From positions 231,907 to 295,906 of the forward strand of contig JAQTQX010000002.1 of assembly GCA_028712075.1 (NCBI GenBank): DNA of 64,000 nt, written 5' to 3'. The notes beneath the pieces were generated by a model that was given only the letters and a program-made list of their open reading frames with translations, was not told where the DNA came from and did no database searches. Within the stretch, counting starts at the first letter, position 1; each line of letters opens with the position of its first letter. Below, piece by piece: positions 52,913 through 62,527 of this stretch. This DNA comes from Desulfuromonadaceae bacterium (lineage in GTDB: Bacteria > Desulfobacterota > Desulfuromonadia > Geobacterales > Pseudopelobacteraceae). The translations under genes and the position numbers were made by a program.

Positions 52913-54148
52913 TTACGTAGATGCAATCTTTTCCCGGCGCAGCAGATCTCCCGCTTCAACCACAAAAGGCACTTTCAAAAGTATCCGTGAATTGGGGTGT
53001 GCAACCTCCGCCGGAACAGCGCTGCCGCGTTCTGGAAGAATGAAAAACTGCAGCAGGGTCACTGTGTCACTTCGCATTGCCGGGCCGATGAATTCCAGTT
53101 CGTCACCCGCCGTGATCCGATTGCGCACGCTGACCAGCAACATTCCGTCACATCGCACCTCATCGACAACACCGACAAAATCGTGACTCCGAATGTAGGC
53201 GGAATCGTACTCCTGACCGACGGTGCGCGGCTGCCCGAAGAGGAAGCCGGTCGTGTAGCCGCGATGGCTCAATTTGGCAAGCTCGCTCAACCACTCAGGG
53301 CGGCAGCGCCACCCGTCAGGATTGGTCAGGTATTCATCAAGGGCCTGGCGGTACACCCTCAGTACCGAGGCCACGTAGTTGATTCCCTTCATGCGCCCTT
53401 CGATTTTGAGGGCGTGCACGCCGCTTGCGATCAGGTCCGGAATCTGCTCCAGCAGGCAGAGGTCACGGGAATTGAAAATAAAGGTGCCGTTTTCGTCCTC
53501 CATCACCGGAAAATATTCCCCCGGTCGTGATTCTTCAACCAAATGGTAACTCCAGCGACAGGGATGAGTGCATTCACCCTGATTGGCATCGCGCCCGGTC
53601 AGTATGCTGGAAATCAGGCAGCGTCCGGAGTAGGAAATACAGAGGGCACCATGCACAAACGCCTCGAATTCCATTTCCGGAACGGCTTGAACCATTTCGC
53701 GAATATTGTCGAGACTCATTTCACGTGCCATATTGATACGGTGTATGCCCTGCTGCTGCCAGAAACGCGCAGAACGCCAATTGATGGTATTTGCCTGGGT
53801 CGACAGGTGCAGTTCGCGCTCCGGAGATATCTCTCGTACCGCATCGATCACCCCCGGGTCGGCGACAATATAGGCATCGAAGGGGAGGTGGGCAACATCT
53901 GTCAGATACCTCTCCAGTTCCGGAAGTGATTCATTGCGCGGATAGCTGTTGACCGTCAGGTATGTTTTCACTTTCTGTGCATGGCAGAAATCAAGCGCAG
54001 CGCCCATCTCAGCCACGGAGAAGTTGTCGGCCATGTTGCGCAGACCAAAAGCTTCTCCACCAAGATACACGGCATCGGCGCCGTAATGGACTGCAATCTT
54101 GAGTTTTTCCATGTTACCGGCCGGAGCCAGCAATTCAGGTTTCTGCAT
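52913..54148 (-). CDS. U32-family peptidase-like protein
   Basis: A 411-residue U32 protein. KPELLAPAGNMEKLKIAVHYGADAVYLGG (in pieces KPELLAPAGN and AVYLGGEAFGLR) is the N-terminal signature, and EFEAFVHGALCISYSGRC the central one with the conserved cysteines, followed by GECTHPCRW. Members such as TrhP (YegQ) act in tRNA hydroxylation and UbiU/UbiV in oxygen-independent ubiquinone synthesis; a Fe-S cluster on the cysteines is known for the latter. The length and lack of a partner fit the TrhP type better. The start at 54148 fits the family; a frame from 54241 is rejected. Confidence 0.9.
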   Translation of the reverse strand: MQKPELLAPAGNMEKLKIAVHYGADAVYLGGEAFGLRNMADNFSVAEMGAALDFCHAQKVKTYLTVNSYPRNESLPELERYLTDVAHLPFDAYIVADPGVIDAVREISPERELHLSTQANTINWRSARFWQQQGIHRINMAREMSLDNIREMVQAVPEMEFEAFVHGALCISYSGRCLISSILTGRDANQGECTHPCRWSYHLVEESRPGEYFPVMEDENGTFIFNSRDLCLLEQIPDLIASGVHALKIEGRMKGINYVASVLRVYRQALDEYLTNPDGWRCRPEWLSELAKLSHRGYTTGFLFGQPRTVGQEYDSAYIRSHDFVGVVDEVRCDGMLLVSVRNRITAGDELEFIGPAMRSDTVTLLQFFILPERGSAVPAEVAHPNSRILLKVPFVVEAGDLLRREKIAST

Positions 54149-54306
54149 GGGGGTTCCAATCAAAAAGTCGTGAGTGGTTCGCTTGACTCGCGGGGTTTGA
54201 ATGCTACCATAATCATTGTGCCAATAAAACTTAAAAGGCACCTTTCACTTGACAAAGGTGATGATATCGCTTTAATTGTGAAAAAACTTCATTATTTGGA
54301 GGGATT

Positions 54307-55035
54307 ATGACACCAGTTTCCCGAATTGCACCGCTTATTCTGCTGTCGATTTTGTTCTCCGGATGTGCTGCCAATGATTTGCTGGTCAAGCGTCAGGCGG
54401 AAACGGATGCAAAAATTGAATTTCTGATTCAGTCCGTAAAAAAGGTTGAGCAGCGCCACAATGAATTGGCCGGTTTGCTGCAAGCCCATGATGAGAAACT
54501 TCAGTTGACCGCAGGCGAGATAGTGCAGCTGAAGAGTGAGAATAATGAGTTGCGGAGCTCCCGCGACGAAATGAACACCCGGGTATCAACTCTGGCCCTG
54601 CAGTTACAGACTCCGAAAGTCGAAGTCGTCTATCAGCCAACCCATGCGAAACCTGCCCGCGAGTCAGGTCCACCCGCCGCATACCTAAAAGCTTTTGGTC
54701 TGTACAGTGCCAACAATTTCCAGGAGGCTGTCGAAGCTTTTGATGCTTTTTTCCAAAGCAGTCCGGAGAGCGACTATGCTCCCAATGCACTGTACTGGAT
54801 TGGCGAATGCCATTATACTCTTGCAGACCTTGTCAAGGCAAAAGAGGCTTTTGCGAAGGTCGTTGAGCGGTATCCGAAGAGTACAAAAACGCCAGATGCG
54901 CTCCTGAAACTCGGGTATACGCTGGCGGCCTTGCACGAAAAGGAGCAGGCAACCGCACTGTTTGAAAAAATTATTGCGACATATCCAAGCAGCCCTGCTG
55001 CTGTAAAGGCTCGTGAACGCTTAAGCGCCCGTTAA
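54307..55035 (+). CDS. cpoB: Tol-Pal-associated lipoprotein CpoB/YbgF
   Basis: A 242-residue protein. ILLSILFSGC gives a lipoprotein signal with Cys20. Residues about 35-105 form a coiled coil (KKVEQRHNELAGLLQAHDEKLQ region); residues about 125-240 hold tetratricopeptide repeats (YLKAFGLYSANNFQEAVEAF, ALYWIGECHYTLADL). This is the CpoB layout, coordinating Tol-Pal function with peptidoglycan synthesis in the envelope. Enteric CpoB is usually not lipidated, so the lipobox is a difference. TTTGGAGG precedes the ATG. The next gene, a LysM protein, follows 38 bases later and is probably co-transcribed. Confidence 0.85.
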   Translation: MTPVSRIAPLILLSILFSGCAANDLLVKRQAETDAKIEFLIQSVKKVEQRHNELAGLLQAHDEKLQLTAGEIVQLKSENNELRSSRDEMNTRVSTLALQLQTPKVEVVYQPTHAKPARESGPPAAYLKAFGLYSANNFQEAVEAFDAFFQSSPESDYAPNALYWIGECHYTLADLVKAKEAFAKVVERYPKSTKTPDALLKLGYTLAALHEKEQATALFEKIIATYPSSPAAVKARERLSAR

Positions 55036-55073
55036 GCTGTCCTGCACACTATCAAGGCGAAGAGGTTATCCAC

Positions 55074-56099
55074 ATGAAGATCAAACTGCTGTTGACGCTT
55101 CTGCTCGCTGTGCCCTCCATGCTGTACGCAGCTGGTCAGGAAGAACCGACCACATATCTCATCAAGCAGGGCGATACTCTGTGGGGGCTTTCGGAGCGGT
55201 TTATAAAAGATCCGGGCTACTGGCCGGACATGTGGTCCAAAAACGGACAGGTAACCAACCCGCATTTTATTTATCCCGGGCAGAAACTGCGAATTTTCCC
55301 TGACCGGATTGAGCTGGTCCCGAAAGGACAGCCAGTGGCGGCTCCTGCCAGGACAAACGCCCCTGGCCCGACTCTTGCCGTTGCTGTTACTGAAACGGTT
55401 CAGCCGGTTGCCGCTGAAAAAACCTACACACTGTATGGCACTGAAGCATTCCTGGCAGAGAAGGAGTTCAAACCCTTCGGCGTGGTTATCGGGTCTCAGC
55501 ATGACCGGATCGTTACCGGAGTTGACGATATTGTTTACACAGATATCGGAGCTGGGCGGAATGCCCGAAGCGGCGATAAATTTTCAATATTCCGCAGGGG
55601 TGAAACGGTCAAGCATCCGGTAAGCGGGGAAGAAGTTGGTGACAAGATAATTCCGCTTGGTACTCTGCAGCTGACTGATGTGGAAGCAGAGTCATCACGT
55701 GCCATCATTACCAAATCTTCGCTGGAAACAAGCCCCGGAGCTTTGCTGCTTCCCTACAAGGATAACCGGCGGCGGGAAATCCCGCTCAAGAGCGCCGTGA
55801 CTAATCTCAAGGGATATATCATTGAAAGCCATAGCGGCGTCAACATTATTGCCGCCGGAGATGTCGTCTATATCGACCTGGGGACTGCTCAGGGTGCGGA
55901 AGTCGGCAATATGCTGTATGTCGTCCGGGATGTGACGATTGACCAGAAGTATGCGGAAAATCATATCGATATATTGCCTCAGGAGCTGCTTGGGGCGCTG
56001 GTAATTCTTGAAACCGGCAGCAAAACATCGAGCGCTTTGGTGGTGAAAAGTATTGATGCCATTTATAAGGGCGATCGCTTTGTGAGTTCAACCAGGTAA
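55074..56099 (+). CDS. Secreted LysM peptidoglycan-binding protein
   Basis: A 341-residue protein with a signal peptide (1-20, cut before AGQEEP) and one LysM domain (about 26-75): TYLIKQGDTLWGLSERF, then NPHFIYPGQKLRI. The remaining 260 residues are beta-rich, with repeated V(T)GVDDIVYTDIG and GDVVYIDLGTAQGAEVGNMLYV motifs that look like two related SH3- or OB-like copies. No catalytic site is seen, so it probably binds the wall. It follows cpoB and precedes dprA, a common order in this group. Confidence 0.8.
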   Translation: MKIKLLLTLLLAVPSMLYAAGQEEPTTYLIKQGDTLWGLSERFIKDPGYWPDMWSKNGQVTNPHFIYPGQKLRIFPDRIELVPKGQPVAAPARTNAPGPTLAVAVTETVQPVAAEKTYTLYGTEAFLAEKEFKPFGVVIGSQHDRIVTGVDDIVYTDIGAGRNARSGDKFSIFRRGETVKHPVSGEEVGDKIIPLGTLQLTDVEAESSRAIITKSSLETSPGALLLPYKDNRRREIPLKSAVTNLKGYIIESHSGVNIIAAGDVVYIDLGTAQGAEVGNMLYVVRDVTIDQKYAENHIDILPQELLGALVILETGSKTSSALVVKSIDAIYKGDRFVSSTR

Positions 56100-56179
56100 T
56101 TCCTGTTTCACATCAAACCCTCCTTGAGGTGCCGTGCTCTGTTGTCCCGGGCGGTTGTCGGTGTCATGAAGGGCAGTTC

Positions 56180-56204
56180 AAGACCGGCCTCGGGCCGGTC
56201 TTTT
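56180..56204 (+). terminator. Terminator after the LysM gene
   Basis: AAGACCGGCC-TCG-GGCCGGTCTT, a perfect 10-base stem, followed by TTCG, 81 bases after the stop codon and before dprA. Confidence 0.85.
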
Positions 56205-56232
56205 CGTCTCAGGCGACAGACGTGGTGCACTA

Positions 56233-57327
56233 ATGGAAAACCTTTACTGGATAGGTCTCAAGGCGGTCCCCGGCATTGGCAATGTGGCATTTCGCCGGCT
56301 TCTGGAGCGTTTTGATACGCCTGAAGCCGTTTTGATGGCTTCTCCAACGGTACTTGGCGGGATCAGGGGCATGACCCCTCAGGTAATAGGAGCGATCAGA
56401 AACGGTGAATGGCGACGCTTTGCCGAGGCGGAGTGCCGGCGTCTTGAAGCGAGTGCTGCGCGGCTGGTTACCTATACGTCACATGAGTATCCCAAGTCTT
56501 TGTTCGAGATACCTGACCCACCACCGTTCTTGTATGTCAAAGGAGCACTGCGTTCCAGTGAACAGTCAATTGCCATAGTCGGGTCGCGTCGGGCGACAGC
56601 CCACGGAATTATGACCACCAGAAAGCTGGCTGAGGAACTTGCGTACCACGGCGTCTGTGTGATTTCCGGTATGGCGCGTGGTGTTGACACTGCTGCACAC
56701 AAAGGAGCGTTGCAGGCAGAGGGGAGAAGCATCGGCGTGCTGGGGTGCGGTGTTGACACGGTGTACCCTCCCGAAAATCGCCCTCTGTTCGGAGAGATGG
56801 CCGACAAAGGGTGTCTTGTCTCCGAGTTCCCACTGGGCACTCAACCGCTGGCGGAAAATTTCCCGCGCCGGAACAGGATTATCAGCGGTCTCTCCAGCGG
56901 CGTGCTGGTTGTTGAAGCGGCTGAGAAAAGCGGCTCTCTGATCACCGCACAGTATGCTCTGGAACATGGCCGCGATGTATTTGCCGTGCCGGGGAATATT
57001 TCATGCGGCACAAGTCGCGGCTGTAATCGCCTGATCAAACAGGGAGCAAAGCTGGTGGATTGTGTCGAGGATATTCTGGAAGAACTTCCTGCAGGGTTCT
57101 GCTCTGCAGCAGATACTCCATTGCTGCTGCAGCCTCCGCGCACGTTTGCGCTGTCGCCGAAAGAGGCGGCAATATTTGAGCTGCTGGCCCGTTCACCGCT
57201 GCATATCGATGACATCATCTCCCAAACTGAATTGACAGCCGGGGAGGTTTCCTCTATGTTACTGCACCTTGAACTGAAGGGGGCGGTCACAGCGCTGCCC
57301 GGCACACATTACGCGGTAGCAGGATAA
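56233..57327 (+). CDS. dprA: DNA-processing protein DprA (Smf)
   Basis: A 364-residue DprA. The N-terminal SAM-like HhH region (PGIGNVAFRRLLERF) precedes a Rossmann-like core with IAIVGSRRATAHG, ISGMARGVDTAAHKGAL, GVDTVYPPENRPLF and SEFPLGTQPLAENFPRRNRIISG. The C-terminal winged helix (about 300-360) is present. It loads RecA on incoming single-stranded DNA in natural transformation. No good ribosome-binding site is visible before the ATG. Confidence 0.95.
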   Translation: MENLYWIGLKAVPGIGNVAFRRLLERFDTPEAVLMASPTVLGGIRGMTPQVIGAIRNGEWRRFAEAECRRLEASAARLVTYTSHEYPKSLFEIPDPPPFLYVKGALRSSEQSIAIVGSRRATAHGIMTTRKLAEELAYHGVCVISGMARGVDTAAHKGALQAEGRSIGVLGCGVDTVYPPENRPLFGEMADKGCLVSEFPLGTQPLAENFPRRNRIISGLSSGVLVVEAAEKSGSLITAQYALEHGRDVFAVPGNISCGTSRGCNRLIKQGAKLVDCVEDILEELPAGFCSAADTPLLLQPPRTFALSPKEAAIFELLARSPLHIDDIISQTELTAGEVSSMLLHLELKGAVTALPGTHYAVAG

Positions 57328-57342
57328 AGCACTACGACTTTT

Positions 57343-57439
57343 AAAACACAGAGCAACTGAGAAACCACGGACATTTTTGAATAACTTTGAACCTGTTTTT
57401 TGTTTTTGACTGACTCTGTTGTTCCGTCGCTCTGTGTTT
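57343..57439. repeat. Intergenic inverted-repeat element between dprA and topA
   Basis: AAACACAGAGC (57344-57354) is repeated inverted at 57429-57439, bounding about 96 bases. The 18-base word from 57344 to 57361 also occurs exactly at 63944-63961, downstream of trmFO. This looks like a small dispersed intergenic repeat or non-autonomous element. Confidence 0.6.
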
Positions 57440-57485
57440 CAGAGATGTTTTGATGAAATCAACCACAAGGATACCTATACTTACC

Positions 57486-59792
57486 ATGTCGAAAAATCTC
57501 GTCATTGTCGAATCTCCTGCCAAGGGGAAAACCATAGAAAAATTTCTGGGACCTGATTTCAAGGTTCTGGCGTCGTTCGGCCACGTACGTGCTTTGCCGA
57601 GCAAACAGGGTTCCGTGGATATTGCCAAGGGCTTTGAGCCGAAATATCATGTATTGCCGGAAAGCAAACGGCATCTTGATGCGATCAAGGCGGCGCTCAA
57701 GGGGGCTGACACGCTGTTGCTCGCAACTGACCCCGACCGTGAAGGAGAGGCGATTTCCTGGCATCTGCTGGCCGCCCTTGGCTTGGATAAAAAGAACCCT
57801 GGAGTTAAAATTCAGCGGGTCGAGTTCCATGAGATAACCAAAGAGGCAATTCTGCATGCGGTGAAAAACCCCCGCGATATCGCGCTTGATCTGGTGAACG
57901 CCCAGCAGGCTCGCTCAATCCTCGACTATCTGGTCGGTTTCAATCTTTCTCCGTTTCTCTGGAAAAAAATTCGCTACGGTCTGTCTGCCGGTCGGGTGCA
58001 GTCAGTGGCGCTCCGTCTTGTCTGTGAGCGTGAAAAAGAAATCCTCGCATTTAAAGAACAGGAATACTGGACGATTGCCGCCCGGCTCGGCGTCTCTCCC
58101 GGCCAGGAATTCAAGGCAGGTCTGGTTGAAGTAGGTGGAAAAAAGCTCGGCAAATTCGATATTCCGGGCCAGGATGCTGCCGATTCCCTGAAAGCAGCGC
58201 TACTTTCAGGTAGTTATTCCGTGACTAAAATCACCAAAACCGAGAAGAAACGGAATCCCTCACCGCCATTTACCACTTCGACCCTGCAGCAGGAGGCATC
58301 GCGAAAACTTGGCTTTGGGGCAAAAAAAACCATGTCAACCGCGCAGAAGCTGTACGAGGGGATCGACATCGGCGCAGAAGGCACGGTCGGTCTGATAACC
58401 TACATGCGTACCGACAGCGTCAACCTTTCCTCCCTGGCGCTCAAAGATGCCCACGACGTTATTTCCGCTGCATACGGCAAGGAATATGCCCTTGCCAAAC
58501 CCCGTATATTCAAAACCAAATCGAAAAACGCCCAGGAAGCTCATGAGGCTATTCGGCCGACCTATATTGCCAAAACTCCCGCCGAGTTGAGGAAACATCT
58601 GACCCCCGACCTGTACAAGCTGTATGAACTGATTTGGAAGCGCACCGTCGCCTGCCAAATGGCAGAAGCGCTTCTTGATCAGACATCGGTGGACATCACC
58701 GCTGAGCTGGAGACACCGCCTGCTGCCGGCCCGTTTGACGGATCACGCCGGGCCGGATTGCGCGCCGCCGGCACGGTCATCCGCTTTCCCGGTTTCATGA
58801 AACTGTACATTGAGGGGCTTGACGATCAGGATGAGGAAAAAGAGGGGCTGCTGCCGGCCATGACCGAAGGTGCTGCGCTTGCACTTCACGAGCTGCTTCC
58901 CGAACAGCATTTTACCCAGCCTCCTCCCCGTTATACCGAGGCGACTCTGGTCAAGACGCTGGAAGAGTACGGTATCGGACGTCCTTCAACGTTTGCTTCG
59001 ATCATGAATACACTGGTGGAACGGAAGTATGCCCGTCTCGATAAGAAACGCTTCTTTCCGGAAGATGTCGGCATGGTGGTCAGTGACCTGTTGACGGCTC
59101 ACTTCCAGAAATATGTTGACTATAACTTCACTGCAGGCCTTGAAGAGGAACTTGATCAGGTATCCCGTGGTGAAAAGGAGTGGCAGCCGCTTCTGAAGGA
59201 GTTCTGGGAACCGTTTATTGCGCTGCTGAAAGTAAAAGAGGGAGAAGTCAGCAAATCCGATCTGACGACTGAAACGACCGATGAAGCCTGTCCGGAGTGC
59301 GGCAAGCCGCTGGTCGTAAAGCTCGGCAAGCGGGGAAAATTTATCGCCTGTTCCGGATTCCAGGGGGGGTGCAAATATACCCGCAATGTGGAGCAGGAGG
59401 GTGTCGAAGTTGCTGAGCCGGTGGTCTCCGATGAAAAGTGTGAAAAATGTGGTCAGCCAATGCTGATCAAGGATGGTCGCTTCGGCAAGTATCTCGCCTG
59501 CTCCGGGTATCCGGCCTGCAAAAATATCCAGCCGCTGGTCAAGCCGAAAAGCACCGGCGTGGTCTGTCCGGAGTGCAAGGAAGGGGAGCTGACGGAGAAG
59601 AAGTCTCGCTTCGGCAAGCTGTTCTACTCCTGCAACAAATATCCGCAGTGCAAATTTGCCTTGTGGGATCTGCCGGTGGAAAGCCCCTGTCCGAAATGCG
59701 GTTTCCCGCTGCTGGTCAAGAAGATCTACAAACGGAAGGGAGAATTCCTGAAGTGTCCAAAAGAGGGTTGTGATTACAACAGCAGTGAGTGA
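57486..59792 (+). CDS. topA: DNA topoisomerase I
   Basis: A 768-residue type IA topoisomerase. The TOPRIM domain opens with LVIVESPAKGKTIEKFLG and holds TDPDREGEAISWHL. The active-site tyrosine is Tyr306 in TYMRTDSVNLS. GRPSTFASIMNTL is the domain IV motif. Four zinc fingers follow at the C-terminus: CPECGKPL.., CEKCGQPM.., CPECKEGE.., CPKCGFPL... It relaxes negative supercoils. An ATG at 57450 is an alternative that adds 12 residues. A terminator follows. Confidence 0.97.
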   Translation: MSKNLVIVESPAKGKTIEKFLGPDFKVLASFGHVRALPSKQGSVDIAKGFEPKYHVLPESKRHLDAIKAALKGADTLLLATDPDREGEAISWHLLAALGLDKKNPGVKIQRVEFHEITKEAILHAVKNPRDIALDLVNAQQARSILDYLVGFNLSPFLWKKIRYGLSAGRVQSVALRLVCEREKEILAFKEQEYWTIAARLGVSPGQEFKAGLVEVGGKKLGKFDIPGQDAADSLKAALLSGSYSVTKITKTEKKRNPSPPFTTSTLQQEASRKLGFGAKKTMSTAQKLYEGIDIGAEGTVGLITYMRTDSVNLSSLALKDAHDVISAAYGKEYALAKPRIFKTKSKNAQEAHEAIRPTYIAKTPAELRKHLTPDLYKLYELIWKRTVACQMAEALLDQTSVDITAELETPPAAGPFDGSRRAGLRAAGTVIRFPGFMKLYIEGLDDQDEEKEGLLPAMTEGAALALHELLPEQHFTQPPPRYTEATLVKTLEEYGIGRPSTFASIMNTLVERKYARLDKKRFFPEDVGMVVSDLLTAHFQKYVDYNFTAGLEEELDQVSRGEKEWQPLLKEFWEPFIALLKVKEGEVSKSDLTTETTDEACPECGKPLVVKLGKRGKFIACSGFQGGCKYTRNVEQEGVEVAEPVVSDEKCEKCGQPMLIKDGRFGKYLACSGYPACKNIQPLVKPKSTGVVCPECKEGELTEKKSRFGKLFYSCNKYPQCKFALWDLPVESPCPKCGFPLLVKKIYKRKGEFLKCPKEGCDYNSSE

Positions 59793-59799
59793 TGTAAGG

Positions 59800-59826
59800 A
59801 GGCGGGGCGAAGGTCCCGCCTTTTTC
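59800..59826 (+). terminator. Terminator after topA
   Basis: AGGCGGG and CCCGCCT form a 7-base stem with an 8-base loop, followed by TTTTTCT. Confidence 0.85.
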
Positions 59827-59951
59827 TGTTCATTTTGAAACGAGGGGGCCGATATCATCTCTAAACCTGCTCACTTGTCGAAGGCTCTGCTCCACAGCAA
59901 TTCCATCCCAATACGCCGTAACTGAACATTTTCAACTGGGTGCAATCCTCT

Positions 59952-60755
59952 ATGGCCATAAAGAAATCCGACCTCTACTCCTCTCTCTGGGCCTCCTGCG
60001 ACGAACTTCGTGGCGGCATGGATGCCAGCCAATACAAGGACTACGTCCTGTTCATGCTGTTCATCAAGTACATCACCGACAAATACGGCAACAGCGACGA
60101 TTTTGCTCCGCCGGTGACGATTCCAAAGGGTGCCAGCTTCACAGATATGATTGCCCTCAAGGGCAAAAGCGATATCGGCGACAAGATCAACACACAGATT
60201 ATACAGCCGCTGATGGATGCCAACAGCCGCCTCGCCCGCAGCGATTTTCCCGACTTCAACGATCCGAACAAGCTCGGCGAGGGACAGGCGATGGTGGAAC
60301 GCCTCAGCAACCTTATCGGCATCTTCCAGAAGCCTGAGCTTGATTTCTCGAAACCGTCCGGAGCACGACGACATCCTTGGCGACGCCTATGAGTACCTGA
60401 TGCGGCACTTCGCCACCGAGAGCGGCAAGAGTAAGGGGCAGTTCTATACCCCTTCGGAGGTGAGCCGCGTCATCGCCAAAGTCATCGGGATTTCGCCGAA
60501 GAATTCAAAGGCATCTACAACCGTATATGACCCAACCTGTGGCTCGGGGTCGCTGCTGCTAAAGCTTCGTGGCACTGCTTGACGAGTACTACCCCACCTG
60601 GCGTGAAGCCCGCGCTGAACTCAATGAACTGCCGTTGTCAGCGGAATTGTGGAAGGAATTATTGTAGACTGAAACTCATCGAGACCTACAACAGTCGGGT
60701 TGACGCCTGTGAGATTGATAAATCCATGCTCGTTGAATTACCGAAGAACCTTTAA
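59952..60755 (+). pseudogene. hsdM: Decayed type I restriction methylase hsdM
   Basis: The first frame from 59952 reads MAIKKSDLYSSLWASCDEL and continues as the HsdM N-terminal domain (KDYVLFMLFIKYITDKYG). Near 60353 the frame shifts; the next one gives EHDDILGDAYEYLM, GQFYTPSEVSRVIAKVIG and DPTCGSGSLLLK (the SAM-binding motif I). After about 60565 the methylase domain is deleted; short in-frame scraps (ALLDEYYPTWREARAEL; LKLIETYNSRVDACEIDK) lead to stops at 60667 and 60755. No hsdS or hsdR is present. The system is dead. Confidence 0.85.
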
Positions 60756-60793
60756 GCTCATCCAGGCATTTCAACTGCTAAATATATTGTAAC

Positions 60794-60824
60794 AGTTGAC
60801 AAAAGTTGACAATTTGCATACAGT
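60794..60824 (+). promoter_or_regulatory. Promoter and direct repeats before the XRE-ImmA gene
   Basis: AGTTGACAA occurs twice, 10 bases apart (60794-60802 and 60804-60812). The first contains a -35 TTGACA (60796-60801); after 17 bases TACAGT (60819-60824) is the -10. Transcription would begin near the ATG at 60831, so the message would be leaderless or nearly so, and no ribosome-binding site is visible. The repeats could be the regulator's own operator. Confidence 0.55.
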
Positions 60825-60830
60825 CTACAT

Positions 60831-61964
60831 ATGAAAAACACACTAAATATCGACACATTGAACCAGCGCACCCAGACACTCGGCCTTTCTCAATCCCGAT
60901 TGGCCAAAGACTTGGGCGTGTCACGCGAATCGGTGTCCAAATGGTTTCGCAACGAAGCCTACCCGCGTCCCGATAAACTTCTCAAGCTTGCCCGAATCCT
61001 TAACCTGGGCTTTGCCGAACTGGTAACCCAGATCACGACCGTCAATGAACCGGTGGTTGCTTTCAGGAAAAAGGGCGCTCATAAGATCACCGACGACTAT
61101 ATCGAACAAGCCAGGGATATGGGGCGCATCCTCTCCGATCTGGTGCCGCTCCTGCCGTTTGATGATCTTTCCCAGCCGGCGACCCTGCGCAATCCGGTCA
61201 ATGATTATGCTTACGTGCAAAAGGCCGCCCAACGAATAAGGTCGCAAATCGGTGCTCACGAGGGTGATGAAATCGGTTTTGATAAACTGATCAGCTTCTT
61301 CTTCAATCTGCACGCCGTTATTATTCCGGTTCTGTGGGGAAGTAAAGATAACCACGAAAACGCATTGCATATCTACCTGCCTGAATCCATGAGCACGTGG
61401 ATCTATCTGAATCTGGACTGTAAGGTTCATGATTTCAAGTTCTGGATGGCCCACGAATTAGGACATGTGCATACCCCGCAGTTGCAGGGCGAAGAGGGGG
61501 AAGATTTTGCCGAAGCATTTGCCGGAGCGCTGCTGGTGCCGCAGGAGTTGGCGGAGCATGAATATAATAAACTGAGCCGCTTTACCAATCCGTGGGGGCA
61601 GATCAATCACATCAAGGATGTTGCCCAACGTCTGGTGGTTTCGCCGTTGTCAGTTTATTATGAAGTGAATAAATTTGCTGCTCACCACGGCAAACCGAAG
61701 ATCGATCTGGAGCCGAAACGGGAAATTTATCAGGCTACTACCAATTTCAACAAAGAATTCAAGCCGGTCAGCGAATGTCTTTTTGGTACCAAGACCCCTT
61801 CGCCATCGCGTTATATCTCCTGTGCCAAAGAAGATTTTGGCAGCCCATTTTTCGAGATGCTCAAAAGCCACATTACCGAGCATCACAAATCGGCAAGCTT
61901 TGTTCAAACACTCCTCAATATACCACTCCTCGACGCCCAGAATGTATATGAGGAGCTGCATTGA
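60831..61964 (+). CDS. XRE-type regulator fused to ImmA/IrrE metallopeptidase
   Basis: A 377-residue protein. Residues about 15-65 form a helix-turn-helix (LSQSRLAKDLGVSRESVSKWF). Around residues 205-235 lies the zinc-peptidase motif AHELGHVHTPQ followed by EDFAEAFAGALLVP, the HExxH plus Glu arrangement of ImmA/IrrE. Such proteins repress a promoter and are removed or cleave a partner on a signal. It is followed by a PIN-domain gene with a 1-base overlap (TGATG), an XRE-ImmA/PIN toxin-antitoxin-like pair. Which member is the antidote is inferred: this one. Confidence 0.87.
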   Translation: MKNTLNIDTLNQRTQTLGLSQSRLAKDLGVSRESVSKWFRNEAYPRPDKLLKLARILNLGFAELVTQITTVNEPVVAFRKKGAHKITDDYIEQARDMGRILSDLVPLLPFDDLSQPATLRNPVNDYAYVQKAAQRIRSQIGAHEGDEIGFDKLISFFFNLHAVIIPVLWGSKDNHENALHIYLPESMSTWIYLNLDCKVHDFKFWMAHELGHVHTPQLQGEEGEDFAEAFAGALLVPQELAEHEYNKLSRFTNPWGQINHIKDVAQRLVVSPLSVYYEVNKFAAHHGKPKIDLEPKREIYQATTNFNKEFKPVSECLFGTKTPSPSRYISCAKEDFGSPFFEMLKSHITEHHKSASFVQTLLNIPLLDAQNVYEELH

Positions 61965-62527
61965 TGGCCGAAAGCAGGATTCTTCTCGATACAAACGCCT
62001 ATTTTCGCTTGGCCCAGAGCATTCGTCCGCTGCTCAGTGTTCCCTTTGGCGACCGGAACTATACCCTGTATGTGCTCAAGGAATTGCAGGATGAATACGA
62101 GAAAAGCCCGCGTCTGACAAACCAGTTTGCATGGGTCAACGATCCTGAATATGTCAACAATCGAAGCCAGCGCCTTGCAGTGACAGTCGAAGAAAAGGCT
62201 GAAATCAAAAGGGCGTATGACTTTATTCTCGATTACGTCAGAAACGTACATCCCGGTGTTTCAAAGGTTGACGTTCTAGGGCTTGCACACGCGGAGCAAC
62301 TTGGGATACCGGTTGTCACTGACGACGATGAAATGCGACAGGCAGCCAAGGATTATGGCATCAAAACTCTGAAGACGTTGGAACTTCTCAGGCTGATGAT
62401 GGACTGTAACCATATTGGTATTGCGATGGTGAGAGAGATCGCCGCATACTGGGTGTACATGAAGGATACTCCCAAGTATTTCAAAACTGACTTTAAGAAG
62501 CTTTTTGGAGAAGAGCCACCTCAGTAA
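61964..62527 (+). CDS. PIN-domain protein, probable toxin partner
   Basis: A 187-residue PIN-like protein. ILLDTNAYFRL contains the first metal-binding aspartate (Asp in LDTN), VDVLGLAHAEQLGIPVVTDDDEM the later acidic pair (DVLGLA and TDDDEM). The PIN fold is a metal-dependent RNase used as toxin in many toxin-antitoxin systems. It starts at the ATG overlapping the previous stop. The C-terminal half (about 135-187) adds a helical tail, so it is longer than VapC (about 130). The pair sits next to a dead restriction gene, between topA and trmFO. Confidence 0.75.
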   Translation: MAESRILLDTNAYFRLAQSIRPLLSVPFGDRNYTLYVLKELQDEYEKSPRLTNQFAWVNDPEYVNNRSQRLAVTVEEKAEIKRAYDFILDYVRNVHPGVSKVDVLGLAHAEQLGIPVVTDDDEMRQAAKDYGIKTLKTLELLRLMMDCNHIGIAMVREIAAYWVYMKDTPKYFKTDFKKLFGEEPPQ

